A DNA stretch of 64,000 nucleotides from Ceratobasidium sp. AG-K (Eukaryota; Basidiomycota; Agaricomycetes; Cantharellales; Ceratobasidiaceae), in the NCBI GenBank assembly GCA_037039685.1, contig JAWNGF010000005.1:372001-436000 (forward strand), written 5' to 3'. The position numbers and the translations under genes were made by a program. Every line of letters begins with the position of its first letter. Position 1 is the stretch's first letter. The notes under the pieces are model-generated. The model was given only the letters and a program-made list of their open reading frames with translations. It was not told the origin of the DNA and did no database searches. Below, piece by piece: positions 23,651 through 35,495 of this stretch.

Positions 23651-25957
23651 GGTAGAGTAGGTGGTGGTGGTGGTGGTAGGCGAAAGGAGGAACGTAGCAG
23701 TACCCGTTCGGTATTGGTGCTTTTAATAGCTCGGTCCCTGGCGACTAGAACTTCCCAGCAGCGTCGACGGAAGATGGAGGAACAAGCTTGAGCAATGGTT
23801 AATGCGAGGGTATTACTGCGCATCCCCCATATTAATACCCCGGTGGAGGCAGCTGACCCCACAGTCACTGGTATGACGCAATCATTTCTGCAATTCAGTC
23901 CGCTGGGCTGCGGCTTGATTTCTAGGCATTGCCAGTCCAAGCGCTCAAGCAAATAGCAATTCGTAATAATTTTGTTAATGCTGAGGAAACGTTGTAAACT
24001 GCAGGCCCTTGGCGGGCGAACAAGCACAGGCTGAGAGTCCGCAGTCCTTGATGATCTGGGGTTTGTCGACGTCAACGCGTTCCCCGGTCACGTGGTATAG
24101 ATGTCATAGCCATGCGACAAACGCCAAGGATAAAATGAAGATCGGCGTGGACAAATGCTTGATTTGGTCGTGGACGTTTTGTGTGAGTTTTCGCGTTCTG
24201 CTCGCGTGGGTGATACTCCACGCGCACCGCCCTTTTGTGCTTCTTGCCCCGTTGCTCCAACGCATCCCGCGCCCAAGCTCCACGCTTCGATGACTGTTAC
24301 CCATGTGTAACCAGTCGTTTCTCGAAATGAATGCTGTGAGAGGTTTGACAGACGAGCGCATACACCTCACGACCAGTTGCTATCCATGATCAGAACGTTG
24401 AATAGGATACACCATGTGCTATCTGCTTACCACAGACCCACAAGCCACAAAATCTAACCAAAGTCATCACCTACCCTTGTTCACGAATCAACCACTTGCC
24501 ACGAACAGCACAACGTATTCATTCCGTGAAGCGAACAGCACTCACCATCAACCCATTTCTCCAAGTCGCATAGTGCAAGTTTACTCCGTAACGACCAAAC
24601 ACATACTTTCCTAAATAGACAGCGTGAGATCGCCGTGATGTTCAAACGTCTATACTGATCTGCAACGGATAAACACTAGCGCGAGCACATTGCGAACCTC
24701 TAGCTCAGCCCGACAAACGCATCGAAACCATGGCTATTCCTTGCGCCGGAATCGATACTCACACTGCCGGCGGACGCCGAGGTCTTCTGTCGATGCTCGC
24801 CATGCGTCCAGTCGAAACGATAATCAGCCTTGTCACAGAACGAGCTTTTTGACAACCTTTGTTGCGGCTTGATTTGGCTAGGTGCGTGCCTCGTATCCCC
24901 GCGTTCTGATTTCAATAGAGTGACAGAAGTGAGATCTGGTCTAGACGCACCATAATTGAATTGAGTTGAATTCATTATTAGTGTACCGGATTCGAGTCGG
25001 TGGGATGCCATATACTTCTAGGACTGTTGTGCTTTGATTCAACATGGGACTGGTGTTTTTCTAGTACTAGATTCAAATGGGATGCCATAGGTTTAGGCGA
25101 CGGCATGGGTGTTTCACCGGATGAATGACTGGATAACCGCTCGCGTTACAGCTGTCTGGAGATCTCGGACAGACGTGAGAACCACTGTGAAAAGGCTAGC
25201 AAAATTAATCTAATTTTAATCTACAAATGACAGCGTCATACGGCGACTTGTTCTCAGTTGGGCTCGATGTATGATACGAATCTTGGTTTGTAGGACCGTC
25301 TTATTTGGTATTTATTTTTCTGATCAAGAAAGAGATGTGAGTCGGGCGGGTCGGGCGGTGCGAGGCGGAAGCGCAGTTGAGGCAGTCGGCTGGGGGCTTA
25401 TTTCCCGGCCATACGTATGGAGTCAAGGTGGACGATTTCTATAGGCGGATGTGTCTACGCACAATGCCAGCGGGTTCTGTCCGATGCGGATGACAGGGTC
25501 AGACATGTGAGCTTGTGGCACACAAGAAGACATTCTTGCCGCAGATGCTTTTGTATCTCACTATGAAGGCACCATATCAACGCTTTTGTCCTTGATTATC
25601 AATAGAACAATATGGGGATAGGACATTGTGTAAAAGCGTTATGGCTGGATGTAGGCGCCTATGGGGGCCGGAGTTCAAACAGGGTCACCGCCACCACGAT
25701 AGGAACACCGGTGGTTCTAAAGCAGTGGTAGATCGGCCGTGCCATGGGTGGCATACTCCCGATTTGGCAGTTTTGGTACGACGACCTGATGCCTGTGATC
25801 GGACTAGACTCTCGAGTTGTTTGCCGGACAAAGTGACAGGACTGGGATAAATAAAAAATATCAGAGAAGCGTGTCTACATCCACATCCCATCCCAGGGGT
25901 GACCGGCGAGCTTGGTGAGTTTATACGTCGAGGTGAGAGAGCGAGTTGAGCTAAGAG
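23651..25957. other. long intergenic region, no supported gene
   Basis: About 2.3 kb without a convincing gene. A frame of about 100 codons on the minus strand (24700-25011) and a 40-codon plus-strand frame from 24730 overlap each other. Neither has family resemblance or splice partners. The last 500 bp is presumably the histidine-kinase promoter. Confidence 0.4.
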
Positions 25958-28900
25958 ATGCAGCTTCCTACTCGAAATCGACCGCCGATGCCGCTGGCTC
26001 CGTTTGCGCCGTCGTTTGCGCCCAGATATCCGGTGTTGCTGGATGCGTATCCGTGTCCGGCGTTTGTAGTGCGTGTGCGGTCGACATTGCGGCCTGTGTG
26101 GGCGAATCGGGCGTATGAGGCGGCGTTTGAGACGGCGGGGGTGGAGCTCAGGGATAGTTTTGTGCATGTGCTTGCGAGCACCGAGGATGGGCAGCGATAT
26201 GGGCTCTGGAGCGTCGACGAACCACGGGGCAAGAAGCGCTCTAGGGACGACCGGCCGTACGTGACCTCGACGCTGACGGTCAGGGTGCGGGCCAATGGGC
26301 GACTGGGTGATCTGTGCATGGTCAAGACGCGGTTGGACGATCTGCTCATCGTTACCTGCACGCTCGAGCTCTCCCACGACGAGTCCCCAGTCCCGCCCAA
26401 GCGCCAACGCGAGACGCTCAGTCTTGCCCCGCTTCCCCCCCTCAAGCTGCCGGAGCATGGTGTGCTTACCCCCGAAGGAACACCCATCATTCCCAGCCAA
26501 TTACCCATCTCCCGCTCGCTCGTTGCCTCCAAGGTCTCCCACACGCTTGGAGCCATCGTCCCGGCCCCATGCCCAACCGCGACCCGGGCACTCTTCGAAT
26601 CCCACGCATGGCACGCCACTCCCCTCGGAGATCGCTCGACCTGGTCGGAACGCCTGCGCGCTTCGGTCAACATCATGCAGACCTCCCCTCACCCGGTAAG
26701 TTCATTCGCACGGCGATCACACGGCACGTGACTCACTGCCCCCAGACGGCCATTTGGTGGGGCCCCGAATATGTGTTGTTGTATAATGATGAATATTCCA
26801 AGGTACGTGTGGTGTGGTGGGTTGTTCTCGGGCTGACGATTCGGTAGATAATTGGGCACAAGGTTTGGGTTCGTTGGTTTAGTTGGCGTTGGCTCATTGT
26901 TTTGTAGCACCCGTATCTGTATGGTCAGCGAGCCTCGGTTGGAGTAAGTCCTGGATATTATTTCGAGCACGTCTGACTATTCGCAGTGGGCAGAACTATG
27001 GGACACACTCGGCCCGAAAATGTCCTCACTCGCAGCCGGCGAAGCAATCTCCAAGACAGACGGTCAGTCCGCCCCATCCCAACAACCCCCACTCACCCCG
27101 CTCCAGACCTCCTATTCTTCGACGCCCTAACGCCCGCAAAGCTCCCAATGGAGACTTACCACACCTGGGTCTGGTAAGTTATCACCCAATCTCCTAACCC
27201 GTGCTCATCGATTCTAGGATTCCAGTGAGTACCTCGATTCAGATGTGACTCGCCACTCAACCTACTAGTGCGCCGACGAAACCGGACATGTGCATGGGAT
27301 AATCAATTATTCCATCGATACCACGCCCAAGGTGATTGCCAGCCGGCGGTTGGACTGTTTGCGAGAGCTGGGGTCGTCTGCAAGTGCGTATCATGCTGTT
27401 TATCGATTTGTACTGATCTGGTTGTAGTGCGCGCTGCTACGCAGGCAGATTATTACAAAGCCGCTCTGGATACGTTTGAACAATATCCCCACGAGTGAGT
27501 CCTACATCCTAAACATAACTATGTCTAATTTCGTAGTGCCCCGTTTGCAATGTTCTACTCGATCAATCTCGACTCGGGGGCAGACGGTAAGCCCCCATCT
27601 CATTTCGCCCGCTCACCCTCACATTTACACCCACTCACCCCCGTAGTATCGAGCACCCGCGACAGCTCAGCAAGCACCACAGACGGACACACATCCCCCC
27701 GCACGGTCCCCCTGACAGCCCAATGCACAGGCCTCGTCGGTCTCCCCTCTGACCACCCAACCGCTCCAGCCACCCTCACATTCACCATCCCAACCAAACG
27801 CACCTCACCCTCGCCACGGTTCTTCACCGGCCCAGGCGGACCAGGCGGGGGACTCGGTCTCTCGGATCTGAGCGAGTTCAAACTGGACACGGCGACCATC
27901 TCCTCCAACCCTCCCGATTTCACGTCTGATCCGGGGTCGACTGATGGGTTCAGGTGGCATACGGCTTTCAAGCATGCGGTTACGACTGGTCAACCTGTAC
28001 TTGTTGATTTGCCGCCGAGTGCGACGGAAGGGATGCATAAGAGGGGGTGGGCAGAGTATCCGCGTCAGGCGTTGGTGGTGCCGGTCATCGCGGGGACGGG
28101 TGGGGTCGAAGTTGGGTACGGACTTGGGACGTGTAAGGCTGTGCTTGTGCTGGGTGTTAATTCGAGGAGGCCGTATGATAGCGAGTATGAAGGGTGGATT
28201 GGTGAGTGTAGAACCGACGGGTCTGGCGCTACCTAGATTCGTCGGTGTTTTCCGAGTCTGGCAGAGTTTCTGACCAATTTGATCAGATGTTCTAGGGTGG
28301 GTTAGGAAATATGTGGTGGTAGTGCGGGGCTAACGGTGTTCTAGGAGCTCATTGGGACAAATGTACATGGGCGTATCCGCCCGCGAAGCCGACTTTTTGC
28401 GAGCCGAGCAGTTGGCGCAACTCGACGCGGCCAAGACGCACTTCTTTTCCAACGCCTCGCACGAATTGTACGTTCCCCCCATTTTCTTAAACTAGAACAC
28501 GTCGTAATGAACCTAGGCGCACCCCCCTGACGCTCATCTCGGGCCCTATCAACGATGCGATACACGAAGCGACGTGTCCACGGGCTCAAGAGCGTCTCAA
28601 GCTCGTCATGCGGAATGTCAATCGGCTGAGAAAGTTGGTCGATGTGAGTGTTGTGGTTATTTATATCGCGGATGTTGACTGGACGCTCTTAATTTGTCTT
28701 GGCTTATTCACTCGTCTGTCCTGAATGTCTGGCTTACTCACTCGTCCCGGGCCGTGTCATTCGATGATCCGTGACGTACCTTTGTGGTGCTGGGTTGCTC
28801 TGGATGCCCTTCAATTCCTCACACTGGATCCTTCACTTACCCGCCTCGAACCCCTGTCTTGCCCTTTAATTTCCCGTACGGACCCCTTGGATACCCACAC

Positions 28901-31900
28901 GAACTCCTCGATTACCCACGTTATTCACAATGATACCACGCGGAATGACTCTCATTGGGAATGGAATCCATAGACGCTGATGGATTTCAGTCGTGTGGAA
29001 GCTGGACGACTCGAAGGCCATTTTAGGCCCGTCCAACTTGGGACGGTGACGGCAGACCTAGCCGCTCTCTTCCGTTCCACCATCGAAAAGAGTGGGATCC
29101 AGTATACGGTCGAGTGCGATGCCTCGTCTACCCAGTTGACTTATGTCGATCCTGAGCTGGTACGTCCCCCAGTCTGAAAATGTTCGTTGATTGATGTTTT
29201 GGTAGTGGGAGAAGATATTATTCAACGTGTGAGTGAGGGTGCCTGATGTAGAAGCCATACTGATGTGCTGGCAGAGTCGGGAATGCGTTCAAGGTTCGTT
29301 CATGTCCCCTCCCCCTGGCTGGGCTGACCTCTGGTTAGTATACTCTTACCGGCAAGATACATGTGTCCGTCAAGTACGAGGACGGCTTTGCGGTGTTTAG
29401 CGTATCGGATACGGGTGCGTTGGTTGGTTGGCCGGAGAGCGTGGCTGACGTGCTTTCAGGTGTTGGCATCCCGGAGCCCGATCGAGCCAAGATCTGTGAG
29501 CGGTTCCATCGTGTTGCTGTGAGTGTCTACAGGTCTCAGCGGGACGTCAACTGACATTTTGATAGTCGGTATCGCGCAGCCACGAAGGGACTGGAATAGG
29601 ACTTGCGCTTACCAAGGTTTGTAGTTCAGCGCCTCATAGACACTGCGCTCACCCCCATTCAGGAGCTCGTTCGACTTCACGGAGGGGTACGCGATCCATC
29701 CCGTCATGTTTTTAAACGCTGACGCCTTGCAGACCCTCACCGTCGAGTCCAAAGTCGCCGCGACGCCGGACCAAGAACACGGCTCGACATTTACCGTCCG
29801 GGTCCCGCTCGGACGGGCGCACCTTCCCGACGCTCACGTATACGACGAACAAGTGGAACACGTTTCGTCATTTTTCGGCCGCGACTGGAGCTATGCACGC
29901 ACGTTTGTCGAAGAGGTCACCCAGTGGGCCGCTCAGACCGATAGCACCCCTCAGACGCCGAGTGACAGCCCCGACTCGTTGCCGTCGCTCAGCGGTACCC
30001 GTGTGGATCCTGCGATTTATTTTGCCAAGTCGGATAAGGTTTTGATTGGTATGTGGGCTCACTTGTACTCTCGAGCTTGGCTGAGCGTGCGTTTAGCGGA
30101 TGATAATAGGTATGTATGCGGTGGGGTTGCCAGGCTCGCGACTGACGGTCCTTAGTGATATGCGAGCATACATGAAGCAAATGTAAGTATTTTTTTCGAT
30201 ACTCGGTGACCTGTGGCTAACTCGGCAATCGTGCAGCTTTAGCCGGTTCTGCACTGTACGTGTTTTGGTTGTTCCCTCTGGTGTCCATCTCACAACTTCG
30301 TTACTCCTTGGCATCCCCCTGATGACTCGCGGATGAATCAAATTTACCGGCGATTATAGGTACTGGTGGCAAAAGATGGCATCGAAGCGCTCGAAACGGC
30401 GCGAAAGGAGATACCGAACCTGATCTTGAGCGGTATGTTTATGGTCATTTTTATCTTATCAATTTGTCTTTGACTCAACTGCGATTGATAGACGTTATGA
30501 TGCCTGGTCTCGATGGCTTCCAGGTAATTAAAGTTTGGCCAAGTTCTCGTTCCCCCGTCTGACCTTCTTTTTAGTTGATCGCAGCGTTGAGGGCTTCGAG
30601 TGAGACCAGCCTCATCCCTGTTATTCTTGTCACCGCTCAAGCAGGTGTAGAAGGTCGTATCGAGGGTGAGTTTTAGCGTTTCGGTGTTTGTTCTATCCCT
30701 TACATCTTCGTTAGGCTTGTTATCTGGCGCCGACGACGTGATATGTAAACCTTTCCAGAGCAGGGAGCTCCTCGCTCGGGCAAACCTCCACACCCAGCTC
30801 GGAAAACGACGAGTCGAGCTCGAGACCAAGTTCAACGAGCGCACCGAAGAGCTCAAGATTGTCACTGAGAGCAGCCCTGTTGCATTTTTCCGTATCAATC
30901 CTGATCGAGAGTAAGTCGAGTCTGCTCTTGGCGTATTTCAAAGGTATTCATACTTTGGCTAGGGTGGTCTTTGCGAACGCAATGGTATAGCTTTGTCTTG
31001 TCGCGAGTGCTCGCCTAACATTTATTCCTAGTATTATGAGCTAACTGGACAAGTTCGCGACTTGAATTCCCTTGATTGGTGGGTCTTATCATGCGCCAGT
31101 TGATCCTTTGCTAATGTCTTGTTAGGGCTGCTGCGTAAGCAACTGACTTGGTTTATATTTTCCATTTGCCGACATATTTTTTAGCGCCAAGCCTGAATAT
31201 AAACAGTCTGCTGTAGGGCTGTGGGAAGGTGCCCAATACGAGCGTAAAGGTATGTTTGCCGGCTCTTTGGTTGTGTTTGTTCTGACATCGGTTACCTCCA
31301 GCTGGTTCGATCAACTTTGGCAAGTGTGTTTAGCTTTGGGGTATACAGCGGCTCGCTGATTGAACGTTCCACAGAGTGCAACAATGGCCTCTGGGTCAAG
31401 GCCCAGCTCGTACCCACAAGCTTGGGTATTGTTGGAACTCTAACAGGTGCAGCATTAACCATTACCCATCACCAATTACTCACCGAACTCATCGGACCCT
31501 GCAGATATCTCCGCACAAAAGATGTATGAAGAGTCAAAGTTGGCTCACGCTCGGGAAAGCGAGATGAATGCCAAGCGTCGAGCAGAAGAAGCTGATGAAC
31601 GTCGTCGTGCACAAGGTACGGATCATCACCCCACCTATATTTGTAGTACCCTTGAACCTTACGAATTGGCATTCAGAGCTCCTCATCGATGTAACCAGTC
31701 ACGAGTTACGGTGAGCAAAGAGACAGTATCTGCCGCATTGATCACCGCACTGACAGGCGACCCGATATTGTAGACAGCCTGTCAGCGCGATTCTAAACAG
31801 TGCTCAGCTTATACGGTCAAACCTTGTAGACTTACGCCAGGCCTTGGCCAATGAGGACCGGAAGATAGACCCGAAGCTTGTCGCCTCGTTGGAAGACGAT

Positions 31901-33863
31901 ATTGACAGCCTGGATGCAGTTATGCAATGTGGCCTGGCGCAGGAGCGGATCGCCAATGATGTTCTATCCTTGTCGCGAATTCAACTCGAGGTTCGTACGG
32001 TTTGACAGCTCTCAAAGGGTTATGCACGTGCAGTTTCGCTAACTCGCGGTGCTCCTAGGTTCTGGCGATTCATCCAACGGAATTCCAACTTACCGACGAA
32101 GTACAGAATATAGTTTCGATATTCAAAAACGAGACCAAAATGTAAGTACCATGTGATTGCGCGCTAAGAGTGACAGTTTATCGTGTGAACAGGAAGAACA
32201 TTGACTTGTCCGTTGTCTTTGGGGACTCCTTGATTAAATATGGCGTGACTACAGTATTCGCTGATAAAGCTCGATTCGCCCAAATTGTGTAGGTCACTCA
32301 TATTTTACGTCCCTTTTTAAATCTTACTTGTGTTGCAGTACGAATTTATGCTCCAACGCAATCCGCTTCACTGATCTCATTCAGGGGGATCGCCGGATCA
32401 CCATCACCGTGGATGTTTCTGCGCTCGCGCCGACAGAAGGATCGGCATGCGTCCCACCGGCTATTGCCTCATCGGCGGCAATAACAGAAACCCAGAGGTT
32501 GTTCGTTTATGTTTCTGTGGCTGATTCGGGGCCGGGCGTGCACCCTGACGATGTTGCACTCTTGTTTAAACGGTATGTTGGTGCCTTCCTACGAGGGAAT
32601 ATGTTGGAACGTGCCCATCACTCATCATTTCTTGTTTGTACTGCCAAGATTCCAGCAAGGCACGGTACGTCCATTCCCATGGGACGGGAGAAATAATCGC
32701 TCACCATGCCGTCACTGCCTAGAACTCTCACGAGGTGTTTGGAGGCTCTGGCCTTGGGCTGTTTGTTTCAAGGCAGCTCGCTACGTTAATGGGTGGAAGG
32801 ATTGATGTATCCTCTGAAATGGGTAAGTGTCAGCGCATGACTCCTCACGTACTGTCACTTACGCTTTTGACCATCTGTAGGACGTGGTGCAACCTTTCGG
32901 TTTTTCATCGAAGCGACTCTCCCAAAGGCAAAGCCCGGTGGGATCGGACTTGTCGACAACCCAAGCACCGTTCCTCGACGGATCAAGGCCCTTCGACGAC
33001 CCCACGGAACCAAAGATCCTCGACACGCCGGGGTTCATATTCTCATCACTGAAGATAACCAGGTTTGCCTCTTGTTCGACTTGGCTGGGCGCTAAAACTA
33101 ACCGACACTCTGCCTACCAGATTAACCAGAGCGTGCTCAAGTCAGTTGCATTTTTCCCTGGCGTGTTTCTTTTGTCCTGACCCTTTCGTGTCCACGCTGC
33201 GGTATATTCTTATATTCCACGCCTCCTGTCTTCACTCTAGCCGGCAACTCACCAAAGCGGGGTGTGTCACAACCTTGGCATCCAACGGACTGGAAGCCAT
33301 CGAACGAATTATTTCGCTCGCGGAACATGGTGATCCCCGGCTCTCTGTTTCGCACAGGTCGTTCGACGTCATACTGGTAAGCGATTTCAGGAGACGGAAT
33401 TCACTTTGACAGCTGGGCTGATGCGTGCTGAAATGCTACAGATGGACCTGGAGATGCCAGTAATGTAAGCGAGCCTCCACAGACTCAGCCGAGAGTATGT
33501 CGGTCTAATGTGTTCTGTTGAATTCTAGGGATGGATTGACAGCCGTCCAAGAGATTAGAAAGATGGAAAGCAGAGGTGCACTACCTCGGCGCAACTTCAT
33601 CGTTGCTATTACTGGTGAGTCAAGCCGCTTTTACGGCCCCGTAGATATTTTTGGACTGGGCGATTTCTGACGGAACCACGTGCTTGCATCGGTAGGAAAC
33701 GCCCGGGAGGGACACAAACAGAGCGCTATCGACTCGGGCATGGATATGGTATTTGTGAAGGTGAGCTAATAGCGCTACTCGCGGGCCTACAACCTAAACT
33801 TGTTGCGCACAGCCGTACAAGATTGATGAAATATTAGAGCAAATTGCCTTGGCAAGGTCCTAG
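25958..33863 (+). CDS. dual hybrid histidine kinase, PAS/GAF-HK-REC-PAS-HK-REC, about 1,640 aa
   Basis: A sensor of the fungal phosphorelay that would feed Ypd1 and Ssk1/Skn7 regulators. About 49 exons can be strung together. The N-terminal 400 residues hold a PAS-like segment (PAIWWGP-type core reading TAIWWGPEYVLLYND) and a GAF-like part. The first kinase has its H-box His near residue 635 (SNASHELRTPLTLI), N-box NVVGNAFKYT, G1 DTGVGIP and G2 GTGIGLALTK. The first receiver carries Asp near 975 (LILSDVMMPGLDGFQ). A second PAS leads through a charged coiled coil to a second kinase, His near 1205 (DVTSHELRQPVSAIL), N-box TNLCSNAIRFT, G2 GGSGLGLFVS. The second receiver carries Asp near 1571 (VILMDLEMPVMDG). 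Two-kinase, two-receiver proteins are known in basidiomycetes, e.g. Cryptococcus Tco2. No membrane helix is seen, so it is probably cytosolic. Two junctions, near 28210 and 31325, need weak donors (GTGTAG and GTTTAG) to keep frame and should be checked. SDHB follows 525 bp downstream. Confidence 0.88.
27218..27224 (+). other. 7-nt micro-exon in the dual histidine kinase gene
   Basis: GATTCCA is bounded by TTCTAG and GTGAGT. It completes a Trp codon and adds Ile-Pro, giving TWVWIPCADETG in the sensor region. Exons of 15 nt (26848-26862) and 9 nt (31126-31134) occur in the same gene. Confidence 0.65.
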
Positions 33864-34388
33864 ATTGGCGAACATGATGTGATCGTTTCTCTCAGCATAG
33901 CAGGGTGTATGTGTTTATATGTATCGTTATGTGTCTGTTACTTCCCTCGTGTGCTCCGCCGGTTTCGTCTTATTCGTGCACATGCTTTCTTGATACCCGT
34001 AGTTTGTAGTATAGTGGTGCCTGGGTTATATGAGTCAATTCATATGGACGATCTACGAATGGCACTTTAGGTTTAATCTCACCTCGATTTCAACGTAATT
34101 ACACGTTTAATCCCTCTGTATATGTGTAACAAAGGGTATCCACACACAAACCTAGGCAGCGCCTCATCTTGTATTTGCATATAATGCGCATGTAAGCTGG
34201 TGTGGAAAAGGAGTCTCGTGATTGGCTGGATGCTGACGTATGCTTGTGAAATCCGGGATCGGAAGGCAGACGACCCGACTAGACCCGGCTCCATCCGTCG
34301 CACGGGTTTACTGCTCATCGGGCACGACCATCGACTACCAGCCCGCCACAGGCTCCTCCCAACAGTCCTCTGCCCTACTACAACCATA
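33864..34388. other. intergenic region between histidine kinase and SDHB
   Basis: Holds the 3' end of the kinase transcript and the SDHB promoter. No coding frame is supported. The 60 bp before the SDHB start is pyrimidine- and CA-rich, like other leaders in the window. Confidence 0.5.
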
Positions 34389-35495
34389 ATGGCTTTTGTT
34401 GCACGACAGATTGCCTCGTCTTCTCGCTCGTTTGGAGCACGCAGAGCATTTGCTTCAGCTGCTATTCGTTCTCAGGCCGTACCTGCTTCGGAGACTGGCC
34501 AAATTCCGACTGGAAAGAAACCTTTGAACAAAGAGTTCAAGATCTACCGCTGGGTAAGCTTATTCTCTCTGTATAGTATAGCCCCTTGCTGACGACTCTT
34601 TTTGCAGAACCCAGATGAGCCAGCGTCCAAGCCTAAATTGCAATCGTACACTATTGACCTGAACCAATGTGGACCCATGGTATGTCCTCAAACTAATGTT
34701 TCTCGCCTAAACTCATCGCTCTGAATTGTAGATTCTGGATGCCCTCATTAAAATCAAAAACGAGGTCGACCCCACACTGACGTTCCGTCGATCATGCCGC
34801 GAGGGCATTTGCGGCTCCTGCGCAATGAATATCGATGGGGTTAACACCCTTGCATGCCTTTGCCGCATTGACCGCACGGAGAGCAAGGACAGCAAGATTT
34901 ACCCACTACCCCACAGTACGTCTGGCTGCCTGCCGCCCACAGAATATCTCAGTATTAATTTGTTTCATAGTGTATGTTGTGAAGGACCTTGTACCGGACC
35001 TCACCCAATTCTACCAGCAATACAAGTCGATTGAACCCTACCTCAAGAATGACAACCCTCCAGAAAAGGGTGAATTTTTGCAATCTCCCGAAGACAGGCG
35101 CAAGCTCGACGGAATGTACGAGTGCATATTGTGCGCATGCTGCTCGACTAGCTGCCCTAGCTATTGGTGGAACCAGGACGAGTACTTGGGACCAGCAACA
35201 CTTATGCAGGCCTACCGGTGGATCGCCGATTCTAGGGTATGTTTCTTTCTAGCACCTTATGGGCTTAAAGACTGACGCAGGTTGGCACTGGTAGGACGCC
35301 TATGGTGCTGAGCGTAGGGAGAGGCTGCAGAATACGATGAGCCTCTACCGCTGTCACACGATCTTCAACTGTACGTCCTCCGTCATAAAAATGCAGCCAT
35401 TTCTAATCTTTTAAATAGGCTCCCGTACATGTCCAAAGGGACTCAATCCAGCGCGAGCAATTGCCAAGATCAAGCAGGAATTGGCGGCGGAGTAG
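34389..35495 (+). CDS. SDHB: succinate dehydrogenase iron-sulfur subunit, mitochondrial, 279 aa
   Basis: SDHB carries electrons from the flavin subunit to ubiquinone in respiratory complex II on the mitochondrial inner membrane. Six exons (34389-34553, 34608-34679, 34732-34915, 34971-35236, 35295-35370, 35419-35495) give 279 residues. The first 30 residues form an Arg/Ser/Ala-rich presequence. The [2Fe-2S] ligands are C101, C106, C109 and C121 ([10 protein letters not shown] then AC). The [4Fe-4S] and [3Fe-4S] ligands lie in [12 protein letters not shown] (192-203) and CHTIFNCSRTCPKG (249-262). With a constant offset of 22, P203, N208 and H250 line up with Botrytis cinerea P225, N230 and H272, positions altered in carboxamide-resistant strains; all three have the wild-type residue here. 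Length and every ligand fit the family. Confidence 0.97.

Noticed and set aside
24700..25011. 103-codon minus-strand frame
   Set aside because: No motif, no splice partner, and overlap with an equally weak plus-strand frame.
25685..26500. 271-codon minus-strand frame over the start of the histidine kinase
   Set aside because: Arg/Pro-rich shadow of a GC-rich exon. The plus strand has the PAS-like protein with correct splicing.
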